This document shows positions 24,934-33,050 of a stretch of 64,000 bases of DNA, in pieces (within the stretch, counting starts at the first letter, position 1; each line of letters begins with the position of its first letter). This stretch comes from Leifsonia poae. GTDB taxonomy: Bacteria > Actinomycetota > Actinomycetes > Actinomycetales > Microbacteriaceae. The stretch lies in NCBI RefSeq assembly GCF_020009625.1, contig NZ_JAIHLP010000002.1, forward strand, positions 1,922,001-1,986,000. Direction: 5' to 3'. The position numbers and the translations under genes are program-made. The notes under the pieces are model-generated. The model did no database searches, was not told where the DNA came from, and worked only from the letters and a program-made list of their open reading frames with translations.

Positions 24934-26010
24934 ATGCGAGTTCTCATTCTCTGGGCCGACGACGCCTCACCCAATCTGGGCGTGCGCGCCCTCGGGTCCG
25001 GCACGGCCGAGCTCGTGCGACGCGTCTGGCCGGATGCCGAAGTCACCTTTCAGAACTACGGCCGCCGCGTGCCGCAGCTCCCCATCGGTCGGGTCCGCTC
25101 GCTGGTGAAGGAGCGCGTGCTCGGCCGGGCCGGCATGCAGAAATGGCTGGCCGGGTTCGACCTCGTCGTCGACACCCGCTCCGGCGACAGTTTCGCCGAC
25201 ATCTACGGCACCCGCCGGCTCGTCGTCATGTCCACCGTCGCCGAGTTCGCGAGCCAGGCCGGCGTTCCGGTCGTGCTCGGCCCGCAGACGATCGGGCCGT
25301 TCGACAGCCGCCACGGCCGCGCCATCGGCCGGCACTCGCTTCGCCGCTCCGCCCTCGTGATGGCCCGCGACTCGGCGAGCGCCGGGCACGCGAGCGAGCT
25401 GGGCCGCACCCCCGATGTGCTCACCACCGACGTCGTCTTCGCCCTCCCCCGGCCCACCGTCGCGAAGACCCGGGACATCGTGCTCAACATCTCCGGGCTG
25501 CTCTGGTTTCCCAACCCGCACGTGGACTCCGACGCCTACCGCGCCACCGTCACCCGGCTGTACCGATCGCTGCGCGTCGACGGGCGCGATGTCACACTGC
25601 TCGCCCACGTGCTCGACTCCGACAATCCCGACTCCGACATCGCGGCCATCCGCGAGTTCTCGGCGACGGTCGCGCCCGAGGCCGAAGTGGTCGTGCCGAC
25701 CGGTCTCGACGATGTGCGCACCACGGTCGCCTCGGCCGCGACCGTGATCGGGTCGCGCATGCACGCCTGCCTCAACGCGCTCTCGGTGGGCACCCCGGCC
25801 ATCCCGCTGGCGTACTCGCGCAAGTTCACGCCGCTGCTGGCCGACCTCGGCTGGACCCACACCGTCGACCTGCGCACCAGCGACGACCCGGTGGCCGAGA
25901 CACTGCGCGAGCTCGACTCCCCCGACCTCGAAGCAGACGCGGTGAGCACGCTCGCCCGCGCCCACGCCACCCTCACCATCGCCGAGCAGGCGCTGCGGGA
26001 GGTCGCGTGA
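24934..26010 (+). CDS. Polysaccharide pyruvyl transferase
   Basis: A 358-residue protein of the CsaB/WcaK-type pyruvyl transferase family. It has the GT-B-like arrangement, with GDSFADIYG near the N-terminus, VVLGPQTIGPF and the conserved VIGSRMHACLNALSVGTPAIPLAYS at about residues 272-297. It transfers pyruvate from phosphoenolpyruvate as a ketal onto a sugar in the repeat unit, giving the EPS a negative charge. It shares a GTGA overlap with the FrhB-like gene behind it, the first sign that the two work together. No signal peptide; cytoplasmic. Confidence 0.9.
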   Translation: MRVLILWADDASPNLGVRALGSGTAELVRRVWPDAEVTFQNYGRRVPQLPIGRVRSLVKERVLGRAGMQKWLAGFDLVVDTRSGDSFADIYGTRRLVVMSTVAEFASQAGVPVVLGPQTIGPFDSRHGRAIGRHSLRRSALVMARDSASAGHASELGRTPDVLTTDVVFALPRPTVAKTRDIVLNISGLLWFPNPHVDSDAYRATVTRLYRSLRVDGRDVTLLAHVLDSDNPDSDIAAIREFSATVAPEAEVVVPTGLDDVRTTVASAATVIGSRMHACLNALSVGTPAIPLAYSRKFTPLLADLGWTHTVDLRTSDDPVAETLRELDSPDLEADAVSTLARAHATLTIAEQALREVA

Positions 26011-27371
26011 GCACCTCGACTCCGACGACCTCGCCGCTGAGCGCGGCCTCCGTCGCGCTGGATGCGGCGATCGACCGCGTCGTGCGCGCCGGCAACTGCT
26101 CGGGATGTGGCGCCTGCGCCCTGCTCGACCCGGGTCTCGAGATGCGGCGGACCGCCGACGGGTTCCTGCGCCCGGTGCGCCGCGGAAGCGCCGCCGATGC
26201 CCAGGCCCTGCCGGAGGCGGCCGAACGCTCCGCGCCGGTCACCGAGACACCCGCTGCGCCCGTCGCAGACGCGGTCGCCCGTTTCGACGCCGCCTGCCCC
26301 GGCGCCACGGTGAGAGCGGCCAACCCCGTCGGCGCAGTACGGCATCCGACGATGGGCCCGGTCGTGCGCGCCTGGAAGGCCTGGGCCACCGACTCCGAGA
26401 CGCGGCACCGCGGTTCGAGCGGCGGCGCGCTCACCGCCATCGCCGCCTGGCTGCTCGAATCCGGCGAAGCCGCGCGCATGGTGGGGGCGACCGCCGAGCC
26501 GGCCGAGCCGCGCCGCACCGTCAGCGTCACGATCCTGTCGCGCGAGCAGGCGATCGCGGCGGCCGGCTCCCGCTACGCCCCGACGGCGAGTGCGGCGCAG
26601 CCCGCGGCCGTGCAGAACGGCTCGGTGTTCGTCGGCAAGCCGTGCGAGGCGTCCGCCGTGCGCTCCCTCATCGGCACCCGGCCGGCGGTCGAGGCGACCG
26701 CCCCCGGGCTGGACCCGGTCATCCTCTCTTTCTTCTGCGCCGGAACACCGAGTCAGCACGCGACGGATGCGCTCGTCGAGTCGCTCGGCGTGCCCGCCGG
26801 CGAGCCGCTCGCCGACCTCTGGTACCGGGGCCGGGGCTGGCCCGGGCGGTTCACCGCCGTGCGCCGCGACGGGTCGTCGGCCGACGCCAGCTACGACGAG
26901 TCGTGGGGGTCGACACTGGGACCGGCGGTGCAGTGGCGGTGCAAGGTCTGCGCCGACGGTGTGGGCGAGAGCGCCGACATCACCGCAGCCGACTTCTGGC
27001 GCGCCGACGCCCAGGGGTACCCCGTGTTCGCGGAGGGTGCCGGCCGCAGCGCGCTCATCGCGCGGACCGAGCGCGGCTACGACATCGTGGTGCGCGCCGT
27101 CGAGGCCGGGGTCATCTCGGTCACCCCGATGAACATCGACGATCTCGCCGGCGTGCAACCCCTCCAAACGACGCGCCGCGGCACCCTCGCCGGGCGCCTC
27201 GTCGGTGCCCGTCTCGCCGGGACGACCGTTCCCCGCTACCGCGGCTTCTCGCTGACGTACCTCGCCCTGCCGCGGCTGCGCGAGACGTTCCGGATGGCGA
27301 AAGGCACCTTCCGTCGCCGCCGCGCGGCCTCGAACACGGCCGGTACCCGCAATGGAGCGCCGACTCCGTGA
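26007..27371 (+). CDS. FrhB/FdhB-like Fe-S flavoprotein in the EPS locus
   Basis: A 454-residue protein of the coenzyme F420 hydrogenase/dehydrogenase beta subunit family. NCSGCGACALLDPG gives CxxCxxC at residues 31-37, and CPG at about residue 97 completes a 4Fe-4S ligand set. RGSSGGALTAIAAWLLE and VGKPCEASAVRSL belong to the FrhB_FdhB_N/C domains, with a further C-x2-C pair (RCKVCADG). Family members in polysaccharide loci are thought to perform redox chemistry on sugar intermediates, but none has a settled reaction. Start GTG at 26007 overlaps the pyruvyl transferase stop; its own stop overlaps the flippase start (GTGA). A long Ala-rich insertion (about 60-95) is unusual. Confidence 0.85.
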   Translation: MSTSTPTTSPLSAASVALDAAIDRVVRAGNCSGCGACALLDPGLEMRRTADGFLRPVRRGSAADAQALPEAAERSAPVTETPAAPVADAVARFDAACPGATVRAANPVGAVRHPTMGPVVRAWKAWATDSETRHRGSSGGALTAIAAWLLESGEAARMVGATAEPAEPRRTVSVTILSREQAIAAAGSRYAPTASAAQPAAVQNGSVFVGKPCEASAVRSLIGTRPAVEATAPGLDPVILSFFCAGTPSQHATDALVESLGVPAGEPLADLWYRGRGWPGRFTAVRRDGSSADASYDESWGSTLGPAVQWRCKVCADGVGESADITAADFWRADAQGYPVFAEGAGRSALIARTERGYDIVVRAVEAGVISVTPMNIDDLAGVQPLQTTRRGTLAGRLVGARLAGTTVPRYRGFSLTYLALPRLRETFRMAKGTFRRRRAASNTAGTRNGAPTP

Positions 27372-29128
27372 GCGACCGGCGCTCGCCACGCCCGCCCGCC
27401 CGCCACCGCGGCGAGCGCGGAGGAGCGACGAGCGCATCCGCTCTGAGCGACCGCGGGCCGTCCGTCGACCTCGATGTCGTCGACCCTGCGACCATCGGCG
27501 ATGCGGCCGACCTCGCCGCGGCGACCCCCGCCGAGACCCTGACCGAGGAGACCCTGGCCGAAGCGGAGCTCGCCGATGCCGAACTCGCCGACACGGACCT
27601 CGCCGACACCGGCGGTGGGCGCCCCACCGGGCCGGCCCGCACCGGGCCGGCCCGTGCCGGGCGGGGTGCACCGGCCGCGCCGCGGCTCGGCGCTCAGGCC
27701 GCCCGCGGAGCCGCGGTCACGCTCGGGGCGCAGGGCGGCAAGGTGCTCGTGCAGATCGTGTCGGTGGTCGTGCTGGCACGCCTGCTCTCCCCCCACGACT
27801 ACGGACTCATCGCGATGGTCGTCGCGATCATCGGCGTCGGCGAACTGGTGCGCGACTTCGGGCTCTCTTCCGCCGCCATCCAGGCCACCACCGTCACCCG
27901 CGGACAACGCGACAACCTCTTCTGGGTGAACGCCGCGATCGGCCTCACCCTCTCGGCGGTGGTCTTCGTCGGCGCCGGTCTGATCGCGGCCGCGTTCGGT
28001 CAGCCCGACCTCGTTCCCATCTCGCATGCGCTCTCGTTGACCTTCCTCATCAACGGCCTCGGCACGCAGTACCGCGCCGACCTCGTTCGGCGCCTGAAGT
28101 TCTCCGCGGTGGCCTCCGCCGACATCACTGCGCCGGCCGTGGCGCTGGTCATCGCCATCGGCGGCGCGCTGCTCGGTTGGGGGTACTGGGCGCTGGTCGC
28201 TCAGCAGCTCAGTCAGGCTCTCGTCCTGCTCATCGTGCTGGTGGCGGCGGCCGGGTGGCTCCCTCGCCTCCCCCGACGCAGCGAGTCCATCCGCGGGTTC
28301 CTCCGCTTCGGCTGGAACATGCTCGCCTCGCAGCTGGTCAGCTACATCAGCAACAATGTGGACAACGTGCTCGTCGGCATCCGGTTCGGTCCGCTCACGC
28401 TCGGCGTGTACAGCCGGGCGTTCCAGCTGCTCATGACGCCGCTGAACCAGGTGCGCATCCCGCTCACCACCGTTGCCCTGCCGGTGTTCTCACGCCTCAA
28501 GCACGAACGCGCCCGGTTCGACGACTGGCTCTGCCGGGGCCAGCTCGCGCTCGGCTACACGATCGTGGCGGGTCTCGCACTGGTCGCCGGCGCCTCGGAA
28601 CCACTCACCGCGATCCTGCTCGGGCCGCACTGGTCGGAGGCGGCGCCCATCCTGCGCATGTTCGCCATCGCCGGAATCTTCCAGCTGCTAGCCTTCGTCG
28701 GCTACTGGGTCTACGTCTCGCGGGCGCTCACCGGCGACCTGCTGCGGTACTCCCTGGTGAGCGCGGCCATCAAGATCGTCTGCATCCTGATCGGCGTCTC
28801 CGGCGGCGTGATGGGGGTCGCGATCGCCTACGCCATCGCCCCGGCGATCTCCTGGCCGATCTCCCTCTGGTGGCTGTCGCGCCGCACGCAGATCCCGACG
28901 GCCCGCCTCTATGCCGGCGCCGGGCGCATCCTCACTCTCGCCGTGCTGACCGCGGTGGCCTCGGGGGTGGCCACCTGGCTGTGCACCCCGTGGGGCGCGA
29001 TCGTGCAGGTGGCCGCGTCGATCGGCGCGGCCCTCGCGGTCTACGCGCTGGCCACACTGCTGGTGCCGGCCGTGCGCCGGGACCTCGGCGGCGTGCTTGC
29101 CGCCGCGCGGATGATCCGCTCCCGCTGA
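27368..29128 (+). CDS. Wzx-like flippase (polysaccharide transporter family)
   Basis: A 586-residue protein with a 110-residue hydrophilic, low-complexity N-terminal extension (LADAELADTDLADT repeats; Gly/Pro/Arg-rich) and then about 12-14 membrane helices of the polysaccharide export/MATE superfamily. Conserved motifs are LLSPHDYGLIAMVVAI near helix 2, RDFGLSSAAIQ and NNVDNVLVGIRFGP. It would flip lipid-linked EPS units to the outside. The GTG at 27368 overlaps the FrhB-like gene stop. The extension is odd for the family, so the true start could lie further in, for example at a later GTG; the transporter core itself is secure. Confidence 0.85.
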   Translation: MSDRRSPRPPARHRGERGGATSASALSDRGPSVDLDVVDPATIGDAADLAAATPAETLTEETLAEAELADAELADTDLADTGGGRPTGPARTGPARAGRGAPAAPRLGAQAARGAAVTLGAQGGKVLVQIVSVVVLARLLSPHDYGLIAMVVAIIGVGELVRDFGLSSAAIQATTVTRGQRDNLFWVNAAIGLTLSAVVFVGAGLIAAAFGQPDLVPISHALSLTFLINGLGTQYRADLVRRLKFSAVASADITAPAVALVIAIGGALLGWGYWALVAQQLSQALVLLIVLVAAAGWLPRLPRRSESIRGFLRFGWNMLASQLVSYISNNVDNVLVGIRFGPLTLGVYSRAFQLLMTPLNQVRIPLTTVALPVFSRLKHERARFDDWLCRGQLALGYTIVAGLALVAGASEPLTAILLGPHWSEAAPILRMFAIAGIFQLLAFVGYWVYVSRALTGDLLRYSLVSAAIKIVCILIGVSGGVMGVAIAYAIAPAISWPISLWWLSRRTQIPTARLYAGAGRILTLAVLTAVASGVATWLCTPWGAIVQVAASIGAALAVYALATLLVPAVRRDLGGVLAAARMIRSR

Positions 29129-29200
29129 CCATCCGCTCCCGCTGACCATCCGCTCCCGCTGACGCCCCGGCCCCGGCCCCCGCTGACCATCCGCTCCCGC
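29114..29200. repeat. 17-bp tandem repeat at the flippase stop codon
   Basis: The unit tgaccatccgctcccgc occurs twice in tandem (29126-29142, 29143-29159), with partial copies before and after. The first begins with the stop codon of the flippase gene, so it lies at the 3' end. Confidence 0.75.
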
Positions 29201-29261
29201 CCCGGCCCCGGGGCCGGACCCCGGACTTATCCACACCTCACACCCGAAATCGCGAGTGAGT

Positions 29262-29318
29262 GGTCGCAAACTGTCGTTGTCAGTGCCGAATCGGCAGAGA
29301 TAGTGACAGTTTGCGACC
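29262..29318. terminator. Nested palindrome between convergent genes
   Basis: The outer arms GGTCGCAAACTGTC (29262-29275) and GACAGTTTGCGACC (29305-29318) are exact reverse complements. In the centre is TGCCGA-A-TCGGCA (29284-29296). It could act as a bidirectional terminator or a mobile palindromic unit; the first 17 bases recur at 14611. Confidence 0.65.
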
Positions 29319-29324
29319 GCTCGA

Positions 29325-29421
29325 CAGGCTCACGCGGGGCAGGCTCACGCGTGGCAGGCTCACGCGGGGCAGGCTCACGCGGGGAGGCCCGCGCGGGGCA
29401 GGCTCACGCGGGCCAGGCTCC
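29325..29421. repeat. 15-bp tandem repeat at the end of the beta-helix gene
   Basis: About six copies of caggctcacgcgggg run from just downstream of the palindrome across the stop codon of the beta-helix gene (29404-29406) into its last codons. One copy has G>T and one is a base short. Confidence 0.8.
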
Positions 29422-32034
29422 GACCTGCAGGGCACCGACCGGTTTGCCGGTGAGCGCAGCGGTCGCGGCTGGCAACGGCTGCGCCAGGGCGGAGGCACCG
29501 ACCGAGGGCACGAGCTGCGTGAAGCCGGTGAGCACATCCGCGCCGTCGATCGCGCGGGACGACTTCTCCTGCCCGGTCGCCGCCGTGAAAGCGGCGATGG
29601 AGGTGTACACCGCCGGGTCGCCAGGACCGCGCGACCAGACGATCGCCCACGTAGGCAGCGCCGTGCTCGACCGCTGGTAGACGTTGCCATTCGTCGTGAT
29701 GCCCATCTGCGCCGCCGACCGCTCGTGGCTGTAGTCCTCCACGGCCAGGATGGCGTTGCCCGTGCTCTTCGCCAGCACATTGTTGATCACGGTGATGTTG
29801 CCGGTGATCCAGGTGACCGTCGGGTCCGGCAGCTTCTGTCGCGGGTCGTGGCCCGCCGTGGAGAGGTCGCTCGCCCGCCGGGTGCCCTGCGTGATGTTGA
29901 TGTCGCGCTGGTTGCCGGTGATGGTGTTGTTGCGGATGTCGACCGTCCCGGTGTCGCTGACCAGCACCCCGGCCAGTCCGTTGTTCGCGATCACGTTGTT
30001 GGCGATGGCGAACTTGGCCGAGATCTCCGCCACCAGTGCGTTCCCGTCATTGCCGACGATGTCGTTGTTGGCCACGGAGGCGTTGTAGACCGATTCGTCG
30101 AACCAGAGCGCGTTGCCGGCGTTGCCGAGGAAGTTGCTCCGGGTCACGGTGATGTCGCGGGAGCGGGCGATCTTCAGGCCGCCGGCGACCGGCGCCCGGT
30201 TGAAGTGCTCGGTGTTGTTGTTCGCCGCGAGCAGCCCGGTCACTTTGAGACCGTCGGCGTAGGTGGCTGTGGCGCCGAGCATCCCGTTGCGGGCAACGGT
30301 GACGTTGGTGACCGTCGCGCCGGTGTCGCCGATCGCGAGCCCGGTGGTGGCGTTGTCGGTGATCGAGAGGTTCTCGAGCGTGACGCCCTTGGCGTACACC
30401 TGCAGCGCACCCATGTCAGGAACGGAGGGGGCGTACCGTTTCACGCCGAAGCCGCGCAGCACGGTGCCGTCGCCGACCACGGTGAACGCCTTCACGGTGT
30501 CGCTGGACTGCACCTGCTTGCCGTTCGGGTCGGAGCCGAGCACGAGCTGCTTCGCGGCGGTGTCGACATAGAAGGTGCCGGGGGTCACGGCCGAACGCGA
30601 GGCGACCTGCGTCAGGGCGGCTCCGTCGATCCAGACCTGGTCGGGATGCGCCGCCATCGGGTAGTTGGGGCTCACGAACGCCCAGCCGGGCTGGGTTCCG
30701 TCGGGGGCGCCGCGCGTGTAGGTGGGGCTGTTGTCGAAGGCGACATTCCAGTTGCCGGCCACCCAGGTGCTTCCAGAGCGTGTCCAGCCGGTGACCGTGC
30801 GGCTGCCGTCGAACCAGACGGCCTCCTTCGGGTACGACTGGATGGTGACCTGCTTGCCGCGCGGGATCGTGACGGTCTCGTGGTACGTGCCGCCGCGCAG
30901 CACGATGGTCGAGCCGCTCGGCACCACGTCGACGGCGTGCTGCACGGTCTGCCACGGAGTGGCCTGGGTGCTGCGCGCTGTGGCGTCCGAGCCGCCCGGG
31001 GCCACGAAGTACGCACCGGCCGGAACGGCGTATGCGGTGCTGCCGACCGCGGCCGCACCGGTGGCGACGCGCGCTGTGCTCTGGTCGATCGTCGGGTCGG
31101 CGGTGGGAACCGTCGGCGTCGTGGGGGTGGTCGGCGTCGTCGGTGTGGTGGGCGTCGTCGGTGTCGGCGTCGGCGTGGGCGTGACCGTCGGCGTCGGGGT
31201 CGGCGTGGTGGTCGCGGGCGGGGTCGGCTGGCCCGGCTGCACCGACTTCAGCGAGTAGGCCTTCAGATCGTCGAAGGAGACCGCCGTGGCTCGGCTGCCG
31301 CTGGACACATACGTCCAGACGCCGACAGAACCGGCGCCGCTGAGGCGTTTGGTGGTCATATCCGTTCCAGACACCTGCCAGGCGGGCGCGGGCTGCGTGG
31401 CGAACCAGGCCTTCGCGGTGGTGGTCACCGTGTCGCTTCCGGTCACCCGGAAGTCGATCGCGATCTTCTGACCGGCGGTCACCCCCTGTGCCACCAGCTT
31501 CTCGCCCGCCAGCGTAGTCTGGTCGACGGTCGAGCCGTTGACCCGCGACACCGAGAGCAGCACGCGCGCATACGCATCCACTCGGATGGTCGCCTGGTAG
31601 TACGAGCCCTTCGCCGAGCGCAGCTGCAACCCGGCGTAGACGCCGTTGCCAGTGGTGGGGATCATCGGAAGCGTCACGATGGCCGAGGCGTCGGTGTCGA
31701 CGGCCGTGGCGGAGGGGAGGGATGCGCTGAGCGACGCTCCGGGGCGCGGCACCGTCGCGACGCCGGTCGCTCCGTTCGCCGAGAAGGCCTGGGGGCTGTT
31801 CACGGCGTATGCGCCGCCGACCGGGGCGGCACCCCAACCGTTCTTCTGCACACGGGTGAAGGGGTCGGAGACGATCTGTTTGTCGTTCTGGTAGCTGACC
31901 GGCGCGGCGTTCGCCGCGAGGGCCGGCAGACCGAAGGCCGCGAGGGCGATGGCCGCCGCTCCGGCGGTGATGCCGAAGCCGAGCCGGTGAGTCTTTTTGG
32001 GGGTTGTGAGGCGGTGAGCGGGCTGACGAACCAT
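29404..32034 (-). CDS. Secreted right-handed beta-helix protein with shared N-terminal beta-sandwich
   Basis: An 876-residue exported protein. Residues 1-44 are a signal peptide (basic N-region, then FGITAGAAAIALAAFGLPALAANA). Residues about 55-265 form a beta-sandwich starting DPFTRVQKNGWG, related to the C-terminus of the giant protein at 8918. A Pro/Thr linker (TPTPTP / TTPTTPT, about 270-320) leads to a parallel beta-helix (about 345-860) with DUF1565-like ADGLKV, NNDIVGNDGNALV and IRNNTITGNQ rungs. The helix fold is that of polysaccharide lyases and epimerases. It may bind, trim or modify the EPS outside the cell, but no lyase triad was identified. The ATG at 32034 has a weak ribosome-binding site; an upstream TTG gives a longer but less likely protein. 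Confidence 0.85.
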   Translation of the reverse strand: MVRQPAHRLTTPKKTHRLGFGITAGAAAIALAAFGLPALAANAAPVSYQNDKQIVSDPFTRVQKNGWGAAPVGGAYAVNSPQAFSANGATGVATVPRPGASLSASLPSATAVDTDASAIVTLPMIPTTGNGVYAGLQLRSAKGSYYQATIRVDAYARVLLSVSRVNGSTVDQTTLAGEKLVAQGVTAGQKIAIDFRVTGSDTVTTTAKAWFATQPAPAWQVSGTDMTTKRLSGAGSVGVWTYVSSGSRATAVSFDDLKAYSLKSVQPGQPTPPATTTPTPTPTVTPTPTPTPTTPTTPTTPTTPTTPTVPTADPTIDQSTARVATGAAAVGSTAYAVPAGAYFVAPGGSDATARSTQATPWQTVQHAVDVVPSGSTIVLRGGTYHETVTIPRGKQVTIQSYPKEAVWFDGSRTVTGWTRSGSTWVAGNWNVAFDNSPTYTRGAPDGTQPGWAFVSPNYPMAAHPDQVWIDGAALTQVASRSAVTPGTFYVDTAAKQLVLGSDPNGKQVQSSDTVKAFTVVGDGTVLRGFGVKRYAPSVPDMGALQVYAKGVTLENLSITDNATTGLAIGDTGATVTNVTVARNGMLGATATYADGLKVTGLLAANNNTEHFNRAPVAGGLKIARSRDITVTRSNFLGNAGNALWFDESVYNASVANNDIVGNDGNALVAEISAKFAIANNVIANNGLAGVLVSDTGTVDIRNNTITGNQRDINITQGTRRASDLSTAGHDPRQKLPDPTVTWITGNITVINNVLAKSTGNAILAVEDYSHERSAAQMGITTNGNVYQRSSTALPTWAIVWSRGPGDPAVYTSIAAFTAATGQEKSSRAIDGADVLTGFTQLVPSVGASALAQPLPAATAALTGKPVGALQVGAWPA

Positions 32035-32378
32035 AAGGGGTGTCTGTCCAATGCTGTCGTCGTTGTTGGGTGGGGCAGTAGGTGAGACCAACGACTACTG
32101 AATTGCTGCAGGCGAGGCTAGCAGAATGCATGTATTGACGCGAACGCAAACTTTCAACTGTACCGGAGTGTTACGCGACTGCGGATAACGATTGACCCCC
32201 TTTCGGGTGTCCGTCGCCTGCCGAAAACCCCCGGTCTCCTCGCAGAACGACCCGATCTGGTTGGCGTCCAGTATTCAGGATGCGCACGGTGCGTCGTGGT
32301 GCCGCGCCGACGCCTGCTCCCAGGGCCTTGACAGATTCGGTTCCGCCTCATGTCGTCTCGCTCGGCGAGAATGGCGGC
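32035..32378. promoter_or_regulatory. Divergent promoter region, beta-helix protein / LMW phosphatase
   Basis: This 344-bp gap holds no gene. It is locally AT-richer than its surroundings (about 32130-32160). On the minus strand TTGAAA with TACATG 17 bp downstream is a weak promoter candidate for the beta-helix gene. No TGAG motif is seen here. No other structure was recognised. Confidence 0.3.
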
Positions 32379-32960
32379 ATGCCCGACTCCCTCTTCCGCA
32401 TCCTCACCGTCTGCACCGGCAACATCTGCCGTTCGCCGGCCGCCGATCTGCTGTTCGCCGCCGACCTGGCCGGCGACGAGCGCTTCGCTGTGAGCTCAGC
32501 CGGAACCCATGCGGAGTCGGGCTGGCCGATCTCGCCGCCGATGGGCGCCTTGCTGGCCGAGCAGGGCATCCCGAGCGACGGTTTCGTCGCCCGGCAGGCC
32601 ACGAAGGCCCTCCTCGCCGAGTCGGATCTCGTGCTCACCGCGACCCGTGAACACCGGGAATGGATCACCGGGCACGACCCGCGCACCGTGCGCCGCGCGT
32701 TCACGATGACCGAGTTCGCGGATGCGGTGCGCGCCCACCCGAATCCCGCTGAACTGACCGCCGCCGAGCTTGTCGCCTGGGCGGCGGCGAACCGCCCGAG
32801 CGCCGGTGTGACCACCCGGGGCGCCACCACCCGGCGCGGTTATGTCGAGGGCGACATCCTCGATCCCTACGGGCGCGGGGATGCAGCTTATGTGGCCTCG
32901 CTCGCGCAGATCCAGCCTCTCACTCGGGCGATCTCGGCGGTACTGCTGACCACGCACTGA
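32379..32960 (+). CDS. Low-molecular-weight protein tyrosine phosphatase
   Basis: A 193-residue phosphatase. The P-loop CTGNICRS (Cys12 to Arg18) near the N-terminus and the general-acid Asp in ILDPYGRG (about residue 165) are in place. It would dephosphorylate the BY-kinase tyrosine cluster and so control EPS chain length. The methionine at 32379 was chosen because it puts the catalytic loop where it sits in LMW-PTPs; the frame upstream contains no family sequence. About 40 residues more than the shortest family members lie in a central insertion (AELTAAELVAWAAANRPSAG). It precedes the cytidylyltransferase gene by 90 bp. Confidence 0.9.
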   Translation: MPDSLFRILTVCTGNICRSPAADLLFAADLAGDERFAVSSAGTHAESGWPISPPMGALLAEQGIPSDGFVARQATKALLAESDLVLTATREHREWITGHDPRTVRRAFTMTEFADAVRAHPNPAELTAAELVAWAAANRPSAGVTTRGATTRRGYVEGDILDPYGRGDAAYVASLAQIQPLTRAISAVLLTTH

Positions 32961-32995
32961 GCCCGAGCGGCGGCCACCCATCGGGGGTGACAAAT

Positions 32996-33031
32996 TCTCA
33001 CTTATGCGACAGAATAGGTGAGGATATCTCA
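32996..33031 (+). promoter_or_regulatory. EPS-type TGAG motif at the cytidylyltransferase promoter
   Basis: TGAGGATATCTCA (33019-33031) follows the 11-mer GAATAGGTGAG (33012-33022) that also occurs at 6990-7000. TCTCACTT (32996-33003) upstream has a counterpart at 6978-6985. GTGACA (32987-32992) could serve as a -35. The motif ends 19 bp before the GTG start, between promoter and ribosome-binding site. Confidence 0.45.
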
Positions 33032-33050
33032 ACCCGGAGGAGTGCAGCCC

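Noticed and set aside
25143..26006. Extension of the FrhB-like gene to 25143
   Set aside because: The upstream part lies in the wrong frame of the pyruvyl transferase gene; the GTG at 26007 forms a normal GTGA overlap.
29325..29421. CRISPR-like array
   Set aside because: Tandem 15-mers without spacers at a gene end.
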